This document shows, in pieces, positions 8,222 to 16,119 of a DNA stretch of 64,000 nucleotides; within the stretch, counting starts at the first letter, position 1, and the number at the start of each line of letters is the position of its first letter. The stretch is taken from positions 186,001 through 250,000 of the forward strand of contig NZ_JARZAJ010000003.1 of the NCBI RefSeq assembly GCF_029892105.1. The letters are read 5' to 3'. The position numbers and the translations under genes were made by a program. Source of the DNA: Kitasatospora sp. GP82 (GTDB lineage Bacteria > Actinomycetota > Actinomycetes > Streptomycetales > Streptomycetaceae). The notes under the pieces are model-generated. The model was not told where the DNA came from, searched no databases, and saw only the letters and a program-made list of their open reading frames with translations.

Positions 8222-8262
8222 GGGCAAGGGCTCGCGCTCGATCGGAGCGCGGGCCCTTGCCG
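8222..8262. terminator. long hairpin between convergent genes
   Basis: GGCAAGGGC (8223-8231) pairs with GCCCTTGCC (8253-8261), and an inner CGCGCTC/GAGCGCG extends the stem with one mismatch. Confidence 0.75.
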
Positions 8263-8272
8263 TGGTCGTACG

Positions 8273-9946
8273 TCAGCGGCGCAGCCAGGGCCAGTCGCCG
8301 TTGTCGCCGTCGTCGTCTCCGTCGTCCCAGCTCTCACCGGCCGTGCGCAGGATGGTGTAGTGGTCGATCTGGGTGCCGTCCTCCGCCAGGGCGGTGACCT
8401 TCATCGAGGACTTGCGGCCGGGGTGGGCCGGGGTGACGTCCACCTTGATGAAGGAGTAGCCGGTGTAGCGGACCCGGGACCACTCGACGGTCTCGGTGAC
8501 CTTCACGCCGCCCTTGGCGAAGTGGAAGGTGTCGACCGAGTCGACGCGGTGCTCGTGGCCCTCGTACGTGTCGGGGTAGTCGAAGCTGTAGAGACTGCGA
8601 CCGGCGGCACCGGCGGTGACGTAGACGATGCCGTCCTTGGCGGTCTCGATGGTCTCGCCGCTCGGCACGGCCTTGGAGACCTTGTTGCCGAGGATCGCGT
8701 CGGTGCGCTCGTAGACGTGGTTGTGACCGTTGATCACCAGGTCCACACGGTACTTCTCGAACAGCGGCACCCAGGCCTCGCGGACACCGCCCTCGGAGGC
8801 GTGCTGGTGGGTGGTGGAGAAGGCGCAGTGGTGGAAGAAGACGACGATGAAGTCGACGCTCTCGTCGTCGCGCAGCTCGCGCAGCTGCCGGTCCAGCCAC
8901 TTGGTCTGCTTGCCGGCCGTGAGGCCGAGGTTGACCGGGATCTCGTACGAGACGTCATTGGCGTCCAGCGAGACGACACCGACGTTGCCGTACTTGAAGG
9001 CGTAGACGCCGGGGGCCTTGCGCGGGTCAGGGCCGTTGTCCGGGAGGAAGAAGCGGGCGTCCTCGCCGCCGTACCCGTTGTGCGAGTACCAGGCCTCCAT
9101 GTCGTGGTTGCCGTAGGAGACCATCCACGGGATCTTCGAGGCGACGGTCTCGGTCTGGGCCAGGAAGGCGTCCCAGGTCTTGGCGTTGTAGGCGGACTTG
9201 TCGGTGTCCTGGCCCTGGCCCATCGGGTCGGCGTAGCAGATGTCGCCCGCATGCAGGTGGAAGGACGGCTTCTGGGCCAGGATGATGTGGTCGTTCCCGG
9301 CCGCGTGCGCGCTCACGCCCTGGTCGCCGAAGGCGGTGAAGGTGAACGGCGCGTACGGCGTACCCCAGCGCCAGTCGCGGGCGGGGGCGGTGCGGAAGGT
9401 GCTGAGGGTGGAGACGGCCTGCTGCGAGGCGGGGTCGAAGCCGTCGTGGCCGACACCGTAGTAGTAGGTGGTGTCGGGGTCGAGGTCGTCCAGCGAGACA
9501 TGCAGGTAGTACTGGTCGACCGGGGTGCCGGTCGGGGTGAGCGCCGGGGTGTGCAGGGCACGGACCTCGGCCTGGATCTTGTGGCTGAGCGACCACGGGT
9601 GCTTGCCGAACCGCAGGAACGGCCGCTTGACCGGGGCCGGGACCTGCCAGGAGATCCGAAGCTGGGTGTCCGGCTCGGCACCGAAGGCGAGGTGACGGCC
9701 GATCGGGGCGACCAGCGAGCCGTTGATTCCGTCCGCGGTACCGGCCGTGAGCAGACCCGGGGCCGCCGGGGCGGCGGAGGCGGTGCCGCTGCCCAGGGCA
9801 CCACCGACGGCGATCGCGCCGACCGTGATGGCGCCGGCCCGAAGCGCCTTGCGACGGGAGAACCTGCTGCGCAGGTACTCGTGCTGCTCGGCCATGCTCA
9901 TGCGCCCGGCCAGCTTCTCGGGCACGCCCATACGTGGGATATCCAT
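8273..9946 (-). CDS. Tat-exported purple acid phosphatase-like metallophosphoesterase
   Basis: A 557-residue secreted phosphatase. The N-terminus has a twin-arginine signal (SRRKALRAG followed by a hydrophobic run ending GTASA). Next come a fibronectin-like purple acid phosphatase domain (about 60-180) and a calcineurin-like phosphoesterase domain with ordered metal motifs: FGDQG, HAGDICYAD, YGNHDME, FFHHCAF and NGHNHVYER. The dinuclear metal site is complete. It presumably releases phosphate from organic phosphates outside the cell. The start MDIPRMG (9946) is chosen because upstream sequence in frame is not conserved-looking. The last residues are an acidic DDGDDDGDNGD tail. Metal identity and substrate are not known. 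Confidence 0.85.
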   Translation of the reverse strand: MDIPRMGVPEKLAGRMSMAEQHEYLRSRFSRRKALRAGAITVGAIAVGGALGSGTASAAPAAPGLLTAGTADGINGSLVAPIGRHLAFGAEPDTQLRISWQVPAPVKRPFLRFGKHPWSLSHKIQAEVRALHTPALTPTGTPVDQYYLHVSLDDLDPDTTYYYGVGHDGFDPASQQAVSTLSTFRTAPARDWRWGTPYAPFTFTAFGDQGVSAHAAGNDHIILAQKPSFHLHAGDICYADPMGQGQDTDKSAYNAKTWDAFLAQTETVASKIPWMVSYGNHDMEAWYSHNGYGGEDARFFLPDNGPDPRKAPGVYAFKYGNVGVVSLDANDVSYEIPVNLGLTAGKQTKWLDRQLRELRDDESVDFIVVFFHHCAFSTTHQHASEGGVREAWVPLFEKYRVDLVINGHNHVYERTDAILGNKVSKAVPSGETIETAKDGIVYVTAGAAGRSLYSFDYPDTYEGHEHRVDSVDTFHFAKGGVKVTETVEWSRVRYTGYSFIKVDVTPAHPGRKSSMKVTALAEDGTQIDHYTILRTAGESWDDGDDDGDNGDWPWLRR

Positions 9947-10213
9947 GGCGTGGAGATTCGCAGTGGCCGATTGCGTGCACACGGACATCCGGTGAACGGC
10001 CGTCGTCGTGTCGGTGTGCCGGACCGCAAGTTTCGACCAAGTGTTCGCAAAGAACCGCTGATCGGCCCACCATGGTGTGGGCTGACGGACTGCCATCTGC
10101 CGTGCCGTCAGGAACACACCCCGGAGCATCGGGCGATATGACTGTTTTGGGTGACTCTGTGAGAGGCTGACCGGCGAACCCGAGCCGAAGCCGCACCGTA
10201 AGGAGCAGAGCCG

Positions 10214-10687
10214 ATGTACGGAATCAAGAGCCCCCTGCCGGATGCCGACCGCAAGGTGGTCGGGGAGGCACTCCAGGGCGCACTGGTCGATCTGATCGAC
10301 CTGTCGCTGATGGCGAAGCAGTTGCACTGGAACGTGGTCGGGCCGCGCTTCCGGTCCGTCCACCTCCAGCTGGACGAGGTGGTCGGCCTGGCACGCCGGC
10401 ACGCCGACACCGTGGCCGAGCGGGCCGCCGCGGTCGGCTTCTCGCCGGACGGCCGGGCCAGGACGGTCTCCGCGAGCAGCGGTATCGCCGCCGCGCCCGA
10501 GGGAGCCGTCACCGACTCCGCCACGGTCGGCACCCTGGTCGCGGCCCTCGGTGCGGTGATCACCCGGATGCGCGAGCGCATCGCCGCCACCGCCGCCCCC
10601 GACCCGGTCAGCCAGGACATCCTGATCGGCCTCACCGCCGACTTGGAGAAGTACTCCTGGATGGCCCAGGCCGAGAACACCTCCTGA
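10214..10687 (+). CDS. dps: Dps-family DNA-protection/ferritin-like protein
   Basis: A 157-residue ferritin-like four-helix protein of the Dps family. The ferroxidase-site signature spans LIDLSLMAKQLHWNVVGPRFRSVHLQLDEVV, with the conserved His-Trp-Asn and the Asp/Glu of the inter-subunit iron site; HADTVAERAAAVGFSPDGR follows as in other Dps proteins. It forms dodecamers that oxidise and store iron and may coat DNA during stress. AGGAG lies before ATG 10214. It is divergent from the phosphatase gene. Family assignment is confident. Confidence 0.9.
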   Translation: MYGIKSPLPDADRKVVGEALQGALVDLIDLSLMAKQLHWNVVGPRFRSVHLQLDEVVGLARRHADTVAERAAAVGFSPDGRARTVSASSGIAAAPEGAVTDSATVGTLVAALGAVITRMRERIAATAAPDPVSQDILIGLTADLEKYSWMAQAENTS

Positions 10688-10696
10688 CCGCCGGCT

Positions 10697-10761
10697 CCTG
10701 TCAGGCCGATCGCGTCCGATGCCGTCCGGCCGATCCCGTCCGGCCGATCCCGTCGGACAGG
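10697..10761. repeat. GCCGATC(C/G)CGTC repeats framed by CCTGTC/GACAGG
   Basis: Three copies of GCCGATCSCGTC (10705, 10729, 10743) lie between CCTGTC (10697) and GACAGG (10756), between the convergent dps and MBL genes. The unit resembles the loop of the hairpin at 41495-41533, so it may be an expanded terminator. Confidence 0.55.
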
Positions 10762-10769
10762 GGCCGAGG

Positions 10770-11480
10770 TCAGCGGGCGGTCGCCGCCGCAGCCCGCATC
10801 GCTGCGGCGGTACCGCTCGTGATCGGCTCACCGTGGCCGAAGACCGCCACCGCCGCGTCGAGTTCGGCCAGGCGGCGGAAGGACTCGATCGCCCGGGCCC
10901 GGTCCAGGTTGAAGACTCCGAGGATGGGCTGCCCGCCGACGCCGGCCACCGCGTCCCCCGTGAACAGCACCCCGGGCCCCGGCAGATGGAGTGCGATGCT
11001 CCCGTCGGTGTGACCGGGGACCGCCACGACCTGCGCCCCGCCGCCGAAGTCCAGGACGTCGCCGTCCTCGACCTCGACGTCCACCCGCGCGGGCGGCGCC
11101 GCCGGCGGCCGGGTCATCCCCTCCCAGAGCTCACGCTCCCACACCGGGGCGTCGTCGAAGACCGGCGGCGGCATCGGCCGTTCGCCCCGGATCACGGGCG
11201 CGTCGAGCCGGTGCGCCATTACCTCGACACCGCCCCCGCTGCCCCAGGCGGTGATCTCGGCCGTCGAACCGACGTGGTCCTGATGACAGTGCGTCAGTAC
11301 GATGCGCCGCAGCTCGTCCGTCCCGTGACCCAGCGAGCGGATCGCCTCCGCGATCAGCGCGCCGGAGCCGACCACCCCCGTGTCGATCAGCGTCAGGCCG
11401 TCCGGGTCGCGCCACAGATACGCATGCCCGACCTCGAAACCCAGCAGGTACAGCTCCGGAAGAATCTCCACCGTCTCCAT
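10770..11480 (-). CDS. metallo-beta-lactamase-fold hydrolase
   Basis: A 236-residue MBL-fold hydrolase. The metal motif is THCHQDHVGS (HxHxDH), with further ligands in VPGHTDGSI and FTGDAVAG and the last His in GHGEPI. The glyoxalase II-like spacing suggests hydrolysis of a thioester or similar, but many MBL proteins have other roles. The start at METVEILPELYLL (11480) is chosen because upstream frame sequence is low-quality. It shares an intergenic repeat cluster with dps. Cytoplasmic; substrate unknown. Confidence 0.8.
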   Translation of the reverse strand: METVEILPELYLLGFEVGHAYLWRDPDGLTLIDTGVVGSGALIAEAIRSLGHGTDELRRIVLTHCHQDHVGSTAEITAWGSGGGVEVMAHRLDAPVIRGERPMPPPVFDDAPVWERELWEGMTRPPAAPPARVDVEVEDGDVLDFGGGAQVVAVPGHTDGSIALHLPGPGVLFTGDAVAGVGGQPILGVFNLDRARAIESFRRLAELDAAVAVFGHGEPITSGTAAAMRAAAATAR

Positions 11481-11556
11481 ACCGGCGATCCTCGCCGAAC
11501 CCGGCTGTGCCGAACCGTCACTTCGCCCACGGCTGAGCGAAAACGACCGTTTTCGC

Positions 11557-12408
11557 TCAGAGCTGATCACCAGTCAGTGCGACGTAACGTGAACGGAGTT
11601 CCTCGATCACGGGATGTCCGGGCGGGAAGGCCAGCGAGTCCAGTCCGCCGACCGCCCGTACGCCGATGGCCGCGTTGGTCGCGAACGCCGCCTCGAAGCC
11701 GGCGGCCTCCGCCACGGTGACCCGCTCCGTCCGGCCCGGGTACAGGCCGCGCAGCAACTCCATTGTGGTGCCCGGCAGATGTTCGGCGTTCGGCCAGACC
11801 ACCTCCCGGCCCCGGACGAAGCCGATGTTCCAGGTGCCGCCCTCGGAGATCCCCCGCTCCCCGTCCACGAACAGCGCGTCGTCGAAACCCGCCCGCTGCG
11901 CCTCCCGCCGCTGCCAGAGCGCGCCGAACAGGCCGACGCTCTTCACAGCGGGCAGCTCGCGCCGGTACGCCACCGAGCGCACCCGCAGCGGCGGTACGGG
12001 CCGCAGGGGCGAGGTACCGCTCGCGGGGCGGGTGGTCACCAGCAGCTGCGGCTCGGCGGGCGAGCCGATCGTCCCGATGTCCAGCGCCGGGTCGAAGACG
12101 GTCACCCGGACCACCATCGCCCCGGCCGTCGGCACCACCCGGCGCGCGTACGCCCGTACCCGTTCGACGTCCAACTCGGTCCCGAAGACCGTGCGGCAGT
12201 CGCGGACCAGCCGGTCCAGGTGCAGCTGGAGGCCGCGCACCCGGCCGTCCTCCACGCACATGGTGGTGAAGTGGCCGTAGCCGGTGAGCGCCAGAGCCCT
12301 GAGCTCCGCCTCGCTCACCGGTCTGCCGTTCAGCTCCGCCCTACCGCAGCCGCTCGGCGCCGCCGCGCCGGTCCCCGCCGTCCCACCGCTCTCGCCCTGG
12401 TCTGCCAT
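11557..12408 (-). CDS. aminotransferase class IV-like protein
   Basis: A 283-residue fold-type IV PLP protein. AVKSVGLFGALWQRREAQRAGFDDALFVDGERGISEGGTWNIGFVRG carries the expected lysine and the Glu-Gly-x-x-x-Asn signature (SEGGTWNI) of the branched-chain aminotransferase/ADC-lyase superfamily. The TNAAIGVRAVGGLD motif is the C-terminal phosphate-binding loop. It is the same orientation as the ferredoxin-ATPase pair downstream on the strand but 86 bp apart. Substrate could be an amino acid or aminodeoxychorismate; no pabB-like gene is nearby. Confidence 0.8.
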   Translation of the reverse strand: MADQGESGGTAGTGAAAPSGCGRAELNGRPVSEAELRALALTGYGHFTTMCVEDGRVRGLQLHLDRLVRDCRTVFGTELDVERVRAYARRVVPTAGAMVVRVTVFDPALDIGTIGSPAEPQLLVTTRPASGTSPLRPVPPLRVRSVAYRRELPAVKSVGLFGALWQRREAQRAGFDDALFVDGERGISEGGTWNIGFVRGREVVWPNAEHLPGTTMELLRGLYPGRTERVTVAEAAGFEAAFATNAAIGVRAVGGLDSLAFPPGHPVIEELRSRYVALTGDQL

Positions 12409-12494
12409 GGGTCCAAGCATTGCAGGCCGGGTGGCGCGGCCTCACCCCAAGCCGCGAACCCGTGCACTGCTTTCAGGGGCGCGGGGCTGCGCCG

Positions 12495-12914
12495 TCAGCC
12501 GGGCAGGCCCTCACGGACGCGGCGCGAGACGGCGAACTCCTGGAGGTCCAGGGTGCCGGGCGGCTCGGCGATGCCGGGGCCGCCGGCCCGTACCCACTCG
12601 GATATCTCGTCGAGCATGTCGTCGGCCAGCACCCATCCCAGCCAGACCGGGCGCCCGCCCGCGAGCCGGCCCTGTGCCGAGGGGCTGACCACGACCACGT
12701 TGGAGTGGTCGCAGGCGTCCAGGCACTGCACCGCCCTCACCCGGCCCGCGTCGCCGACGCCCTGGCGCAGCCGTTCCAGCTGGGCGCCGTGGTCCACCTC
12801 CGGGTGCTTGGCCGTCGTGCCGCAGCAGCAGCCTCGGCAGACCGTGACCGTGCAGCCGGAACCGGCACCTGACGCCGCCGGTCCTGCGGTCTCCTTGCTG
12901 CGACGACGAGCCAT
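12495..12914 (-). CDS. thioredoxin-like [2Fe-2S] ferredoxin-domain protein
   Basis: A 139-residue protein with a thioredoxin-like ferredoxin pattern: an N-terminal CTVTVCRGCCCG cluster and a second CLDAC pair (AVQCLDACDHSNVVVVSP), then a Trp-rich LGWVLADDMLDEISEWV segment. The clustered cysteines could bind a [2Fe-2S] centre or metal. Its ATG overlaps the TGA of the P1B-4 ATPase gene (TGATG at 12912-12916), so the two are translationally coupled and it probably assists metal export or redox protection. No family-level function is known to me. Confidence 0.7.
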   Translation of the reverse strand: MARRRSKETAGPAASGAGSGCTVTVCRGCCCGTTAKHPEVDHGAQLERLRQGVGDAGRVRAVQCLDACDHSNVVVVSPSAQGRLAGGRPVWLGWVLADDMLDEISEWVRAGGPGIAEPPGTLDLQEFAVSRRVREGLPG

Positions 12915-14902
12915 CAGTTTCCTTCCGACAGGGCCCGCCGCCACGCCGAGTCGCGCAGCAGCCGCAGGCCGTTGAGACCGACGATCACGGTGGAGCCCTC
13001 GTGCCCGGCGACGCCGAGCGGCAGCGGCAGTGCGCCGGCCAGGTCCCAGGTCACCAGGGTGGCGATGAACACCCCCGCGATCACCAGATTCTGCACCACC
13101 AGCCGCCGCGCGCGCCGCGACAGGGCCACCACGGCCGGTACGGCGAGGAGTTCGTCCCTGACCACCACCGCATCCGCGGTCTCCAGCGCCAGGTCGGACC
13201 CGGCCCGGCCCATCGCCACGCCGCAGTGTGCGGCGGCCAGCGACGGTGCGTCGTTGACCCCGTCTCCGAGCATCAGGACCCGCTCCCCCTGCGCCTCCAA
13301 CTCCCTTACGGCCGCCACCTTCTGCTGCGGCAGCAGCCCGGCCCTGACCTGCGGGAGACCGAGGTCGGCCGCAAGCGCGGCGGCGGCACGCGGATTGTCA
13401 CCGGTGAGCAGCACCGGCAGCCGCGCCGTCAGGGCACCCAGCCGTCGGACGGCCTCGGCGGCCAGCTCGCGCGGACGGTCGGCGAGGCCGAGCACACCCA
13501 GCGGCAGCCCGTCGCGCAGCACCACCACGGCCGTCCGCCCGGCCGACTCCAGCTCGGCCACCACGGCCGCCGTCTCCGGCGGCAGCGAGAACCGGGCCGG
13601 ATTGCCGACCTCGACCACCCGGCCGTCCACCACCGCGCGGACGCCCGTCCCCGGTGTGGACGCGAAGCCGGTCGACGCGGGCAGCGGCAGTGCCCGCTCG
13701 TGCGCGGCGGCGACCACGGCCCGGCCCAGCGGGTGCTCGCTGCGCACCTCGGCCGCGGCGGCCACGGCGAGCAGTTCGCCGATGACGCCGCCGGAGGTGG
13801 AGCCGCCGGCCAGGAGGTCACCGGTCGTGGCGGTCCTGATGTCCACGAGCTGCGGGGTGCCCGCGGTGAGGGTGCCGGTCTTGTCCACGGCGACGGCGGT
13901 GACCTGCCCCAGCCGCTCCATGACCACGGCCGACTTCACCAGGACGCCGTGCCGCCCGGCGGTGGCGATGGCGGAGAGCAGCGGCGGCATGGTGGCCAGC
14001 ACCACCGCGCACGGCGAGGCCACGATCATGAAGGTCATGGCCCGCAGCAGGGTCTGGGTCAGCGGGCCGCCGAAGGCCAGCGGCAGCGCGAACAGCGCCA
14101 GGGTGGCGACGACAAGACCGATCGCATAGCGCTGTTCGACCTTCTCGATGAAGAGCTGGGTGGGCGCCTTGGTGCTGCTGGCCTCCTCGACCATGGCGAC
14201 GATCCGGGCGATCACCGTGTCGGAGGAGTCCCGCTCGACGGCGATCCGCAGGGCTCCGGCACCGTTCAGCGTTCCGGCGAAGACCTCGTCCCCGGCCGCC
14301 TTGGCCACCGGCAGCGGCTCGCCCGTGATGGTGGACTGGTCGACCTCGCTGAGGCCGTCGAGTACGCGTCCGTCCGCGCCGACCCGCTCACCGGGGCGGA
14401 CCAGCACGGTGTCGCCGACCGCCAGCACGGCGGCCGGGACGGTCTCCTCGCTCCCGTCCGCCGTGACACGGCAGGCGGTGGCCGGCGCGAGGTCGAGCAG
14501 GCCGCGAACGGAGTCGGCGGTACGGGCGGTGGCCAGCGCCTCCAGGGCCCCGGAGGTGGCGAAGATGACGATCAGCAGCGCGCCGTCCAGCACCTGGCCG
14601 ATGGCCGCCGCGCCCAGCGCCGCGACGATCATCAGCAGATCGACGTCCAGCGTCCGCTCGCGCAGCGCCCGGAGTCCCGCCCAGGCGGGTTCCCAGCCTC
14701 CGGTCGCGTAGGCGACGGCGTACAGCGCCCCGTACGCCCAACCCGGCGCGCCGAGCACCTGGGTGAGCAGTGCCAGCAGGAAGGCGAACGTGGCGGCGGC
14801 CGCCCAGCGGGCCTCCGGGAGGGCGAGGCTGCGGGTGCGGCGGACCGGTGGCGCGGTCGGCCGCGCAGCCGGGCCGACCGGGGTGGTGAGGGTGGTGGAC
14901 AT
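12914..14902 (-). CDS. ctpJ: P1B-4-type heavy-metal (Co/Ni) exporting ATPase
   Basis: A 662-residue CPx-type P-ATPase without an N-terminal metal-binding domain. Motifs in order: ITGEP actuator loop (about 190), transmembrane SPC at 296-298, the phosphorylated Asp340 in DKTGT, GDGVNDAP near 547, and HEGST beginning at His634. SPC plus HEGST is the signature of P1B-4 pumps (CtpJ, CoaT, CtpD), which export Co2+ and in some cases Ni2+ or other metals. It is divergent from an NmtR orthologue, the same pairing as nmtR-ctpJ in Mycobacterium tuberculosis. Symbol by that analogy. Confidence 0.85.
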   Translation of the reverse strand: MSTTLTTPVGPAARPTAPPVRRTRSLALPEARWAAAATFAFLLALLTQVLGAPGWAYGALYAVAYATGGWEPAWAGLRALRERTLDVDLLMIVAALGAAAIGQVLDGALLIVIFATSGALEALATARTADSVRGLLDLAPATACRVTADGSEETVPAAVLAVGDTVLVRPGERVGADGRVLDGLSEVDQSTITGEPLPVAKAAGDEVFAGTLNGAGALRIAVERDSSDTVIARIVAMVEEASSTKAPTQLFIEKVEQRYAIGLVVATLALFALPLAFGGPLTQTLLRAMTFMIVASPCAVVLATMPPLLSAIATAGRHGVLVKSAVVMERLGQVTAVAVDKTGTLTAGTPQLVDIRTATTGDLLAGGSTSGGVIGELLAVAAAAEVRSEHPLGRAVVAAAHERALPLPASTGFASTPGTGVRAVVDGRVVEVGNPARFSLPPETAAVVAELESAGRTAVVVLRDGLPLGVLGLADRPRELAAEAVRRLGALTARLPVLLTGDNPRAAAALAADLGLPQVRAGLLPQQKVAAVRELEAQGERVLMLGDGVNDAPSLAAAHCGVAMGRAGSDLALETADAVVVRDELLAVPAVVALSRRARRLVVQNLVIAGVFIATLVTWDLAGALPLPLGVAGHEGSTVIVGLNGLRLLRDSAWRRALSEGN

Positions 14903-14974
14903 GGCGGGGTCCTCGGAATCCTCTGGGCCCTCAGGGCATGGCGGGGCGGACAGCCATCCACCATACAGGAATAC

Positions 14975-14990
14975 ATGAACAGCTTTTCAT
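14975..14990. promoter_or_regulatory. ArsR/NmtR operator candidate
   Basis: ATGAACAGCTTTTCAT is a 5-6-5 inverted repeat in an A/T-rich island (14960-14998) midway between the divergent ctpJ-like and nmtR-like genes, at the position expected for repression of both. Confidence 0.55.
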
Positions 14991-15057
14991 TCATTCAGGT
15001 CGAACCTGTCGGCCGCCGCCTCCCGAACCGCGCGAGCGTGCCCCGTAGGATGCAGCC

Positions 15058-15411
15058 ATGGGACATGGAGCCGCCGCGAACGCCGTACCGCGCATGCGCC
15101 TGGACGCCTCGAACGCGGCCAAGGTCGCCAACACGCTCCAGGCCCTGGCCACCCCGTCCAGGCTGCTGATACTCGCTCAGCTGCGCGAAGGCCCCCGGGC
15201 CGCGACCGAGCTGGCCGAGGCCGTGGGCATGGAGCAGTCCGCCTGCTCCCACCAGCTGCGCCTGCTGCGCAACCTCGGACTGGTCATCGGCGAACGGCGC
15301 GGGCGCTCGGTCGTGTACTCACTGCACGACCACCACGTGGCCGAACTCCTCGACCAGGCGGTCTACCACGTGGACCACCTGCGCCTCGGCCTCACCGACG
15401 AACCGGCCTGA
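15058..15411 (+). CDS. nmtR: NmtR-type Ni/Co-sensing ArsR-family repressor
   Basis: A 117-residue ArsR/SmtB repressor. The N-terminus MGHG and the body (LQALATPSRLLILAQL, GMEQSACSHQLRLLRNLGLV, GRSVVYSLHDHHVAELLDQAVYHVDHLRLGL) match NmtR of M. tuberculosis almost residue for residue. The metal ligands known for NmtR (Asp91, His93, His104, His107, plus the N-terminal Gly2-His3) are present at identical positions. It should dissociate from DNA on binding Ni2+ or Co2+ and derepress the divergent P1B-4 pump. High confidence in orthology; direct metal preference not shown. Confidence 0.9.
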   Translation: MGHGAAANAVPRMRLDASNAAKVANTLQALATPSRLLILAQLREGPRAATELAEAVGMEQSACSHQLRLLRNLGLVIGERRGRSVVYSLHDHHVAELLDQAVYHVDHLRLGLTDEPA

Positions 15412-15550
15412 GCCCCTGCCGCCACCCTTCCTCCGTTCGCCGAGCGGCCTGCCCCACCGCTGCTTATGGTGACCACATCGTCACTCCGCCCGCCCAGAGC
15501 GGCTGCGAACGGCGCTGCCGCCAGAGCGGAGCGACCAAGGAGGATTGACC

Positions 15551-15985
15551 GTGATCACAGCACGTGACGTCATGCACGCCAAGGCCCAGTGCATCAACGA
15601 GGACCAGACGCTGCAGGAGGCCGCCGAGATGATGGCGAAGCTTGGCGTCGGAGCACTGCCGATCTGCGGCAGCGACCAGAAGCTCAAGGGCATCATCACC
15701 GACCGCGACATCGTCATCCGATGTATCGCCAAGCGCAAGGACCCGGCGTCGATGAAGGCCATGGAGCTGGCCGGGCACCCGCACTGCGTCCGGTCCGAGG
15801 ACAGCATGGACACGGTGCTCAAGAAGATGAAGCAGCACCAGATCCGCCGGATCCTGGTGATCGACGGGGAGAAGCTGGTCGGCATGATCAGTGAGGCCGA
15901 CCTCGCCAATGGCCACATGATGGGCAAGGGCGTGACCGACCAGATGATCGCCGACTTCATGGACGGCGTCTACGCCAAGCGCTGA
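15551..15985 (+). CDS. paired CBS-domain protein
   Basis: A 144-residue protein made of two CBS motifs (a Bateman module): ARDVMHAKAQCINEDQTLQEAAEMMAKLGVGALPICGSDQKLKGIITDRDIVIRCI and CVRSEDSMDTVLKKMKQHQIRRILVIDGEKLVGMISEADLA. Such modules bind adenine nucleotides and act as energy or redox sensors; solitary ones in Actinobacteria are often hypoxia or stress induced. GTG 15551 is chosen over TTG 15545 because AAGGAGGA ends at 15543, giving a seven-base spacer. No catalytic partner is fused or adjacent. Confidence 0.85.
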   Translation: MITARDVMHAKAQCINEDQTLQEAAEMMAKLGVGALPICGSDQKLKGIITDRDIVIRCIAKRKDPASMKAMELAGHPHCVRSEDSMDTVLKKMKQHQIRRILVIDGEKLVGMISEADLANGHMMGKGVTDQMIADFMDGVYAKR

Positions 15986-16001
15986 GCCCGTCCACCACGC
16001 C

Positions 16002-16040
16002 GGGGGCGCCACCCGAACCCTTCCGTCGGGTGGCGCCCCT
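16002..16040. terminator. strong 14-bp hairpin after the CBS gene
   Basis: GGGGCGCCACCCGA (16003-16016) pairs perfectly with TCGGGTGGCGCCCC (16026-16039) around a nine-base loop. Confidence 0.8.
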
Positions 16041-16119
16041 GAGCGTGGTCCCGCTTCCTTCGGCGCCTCTTGCAGCTCGCCTTGCGGAGTCCTGGTATCG
16101 GCCCGGTACTGGCCCGTCC

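Noticed and set aside
9947..10831. Upstream extension of the phosphatase frame
   Set aside because: It runs opposite to dps and lacks conserved sequence; the Tat signal fixes the start near 9946.
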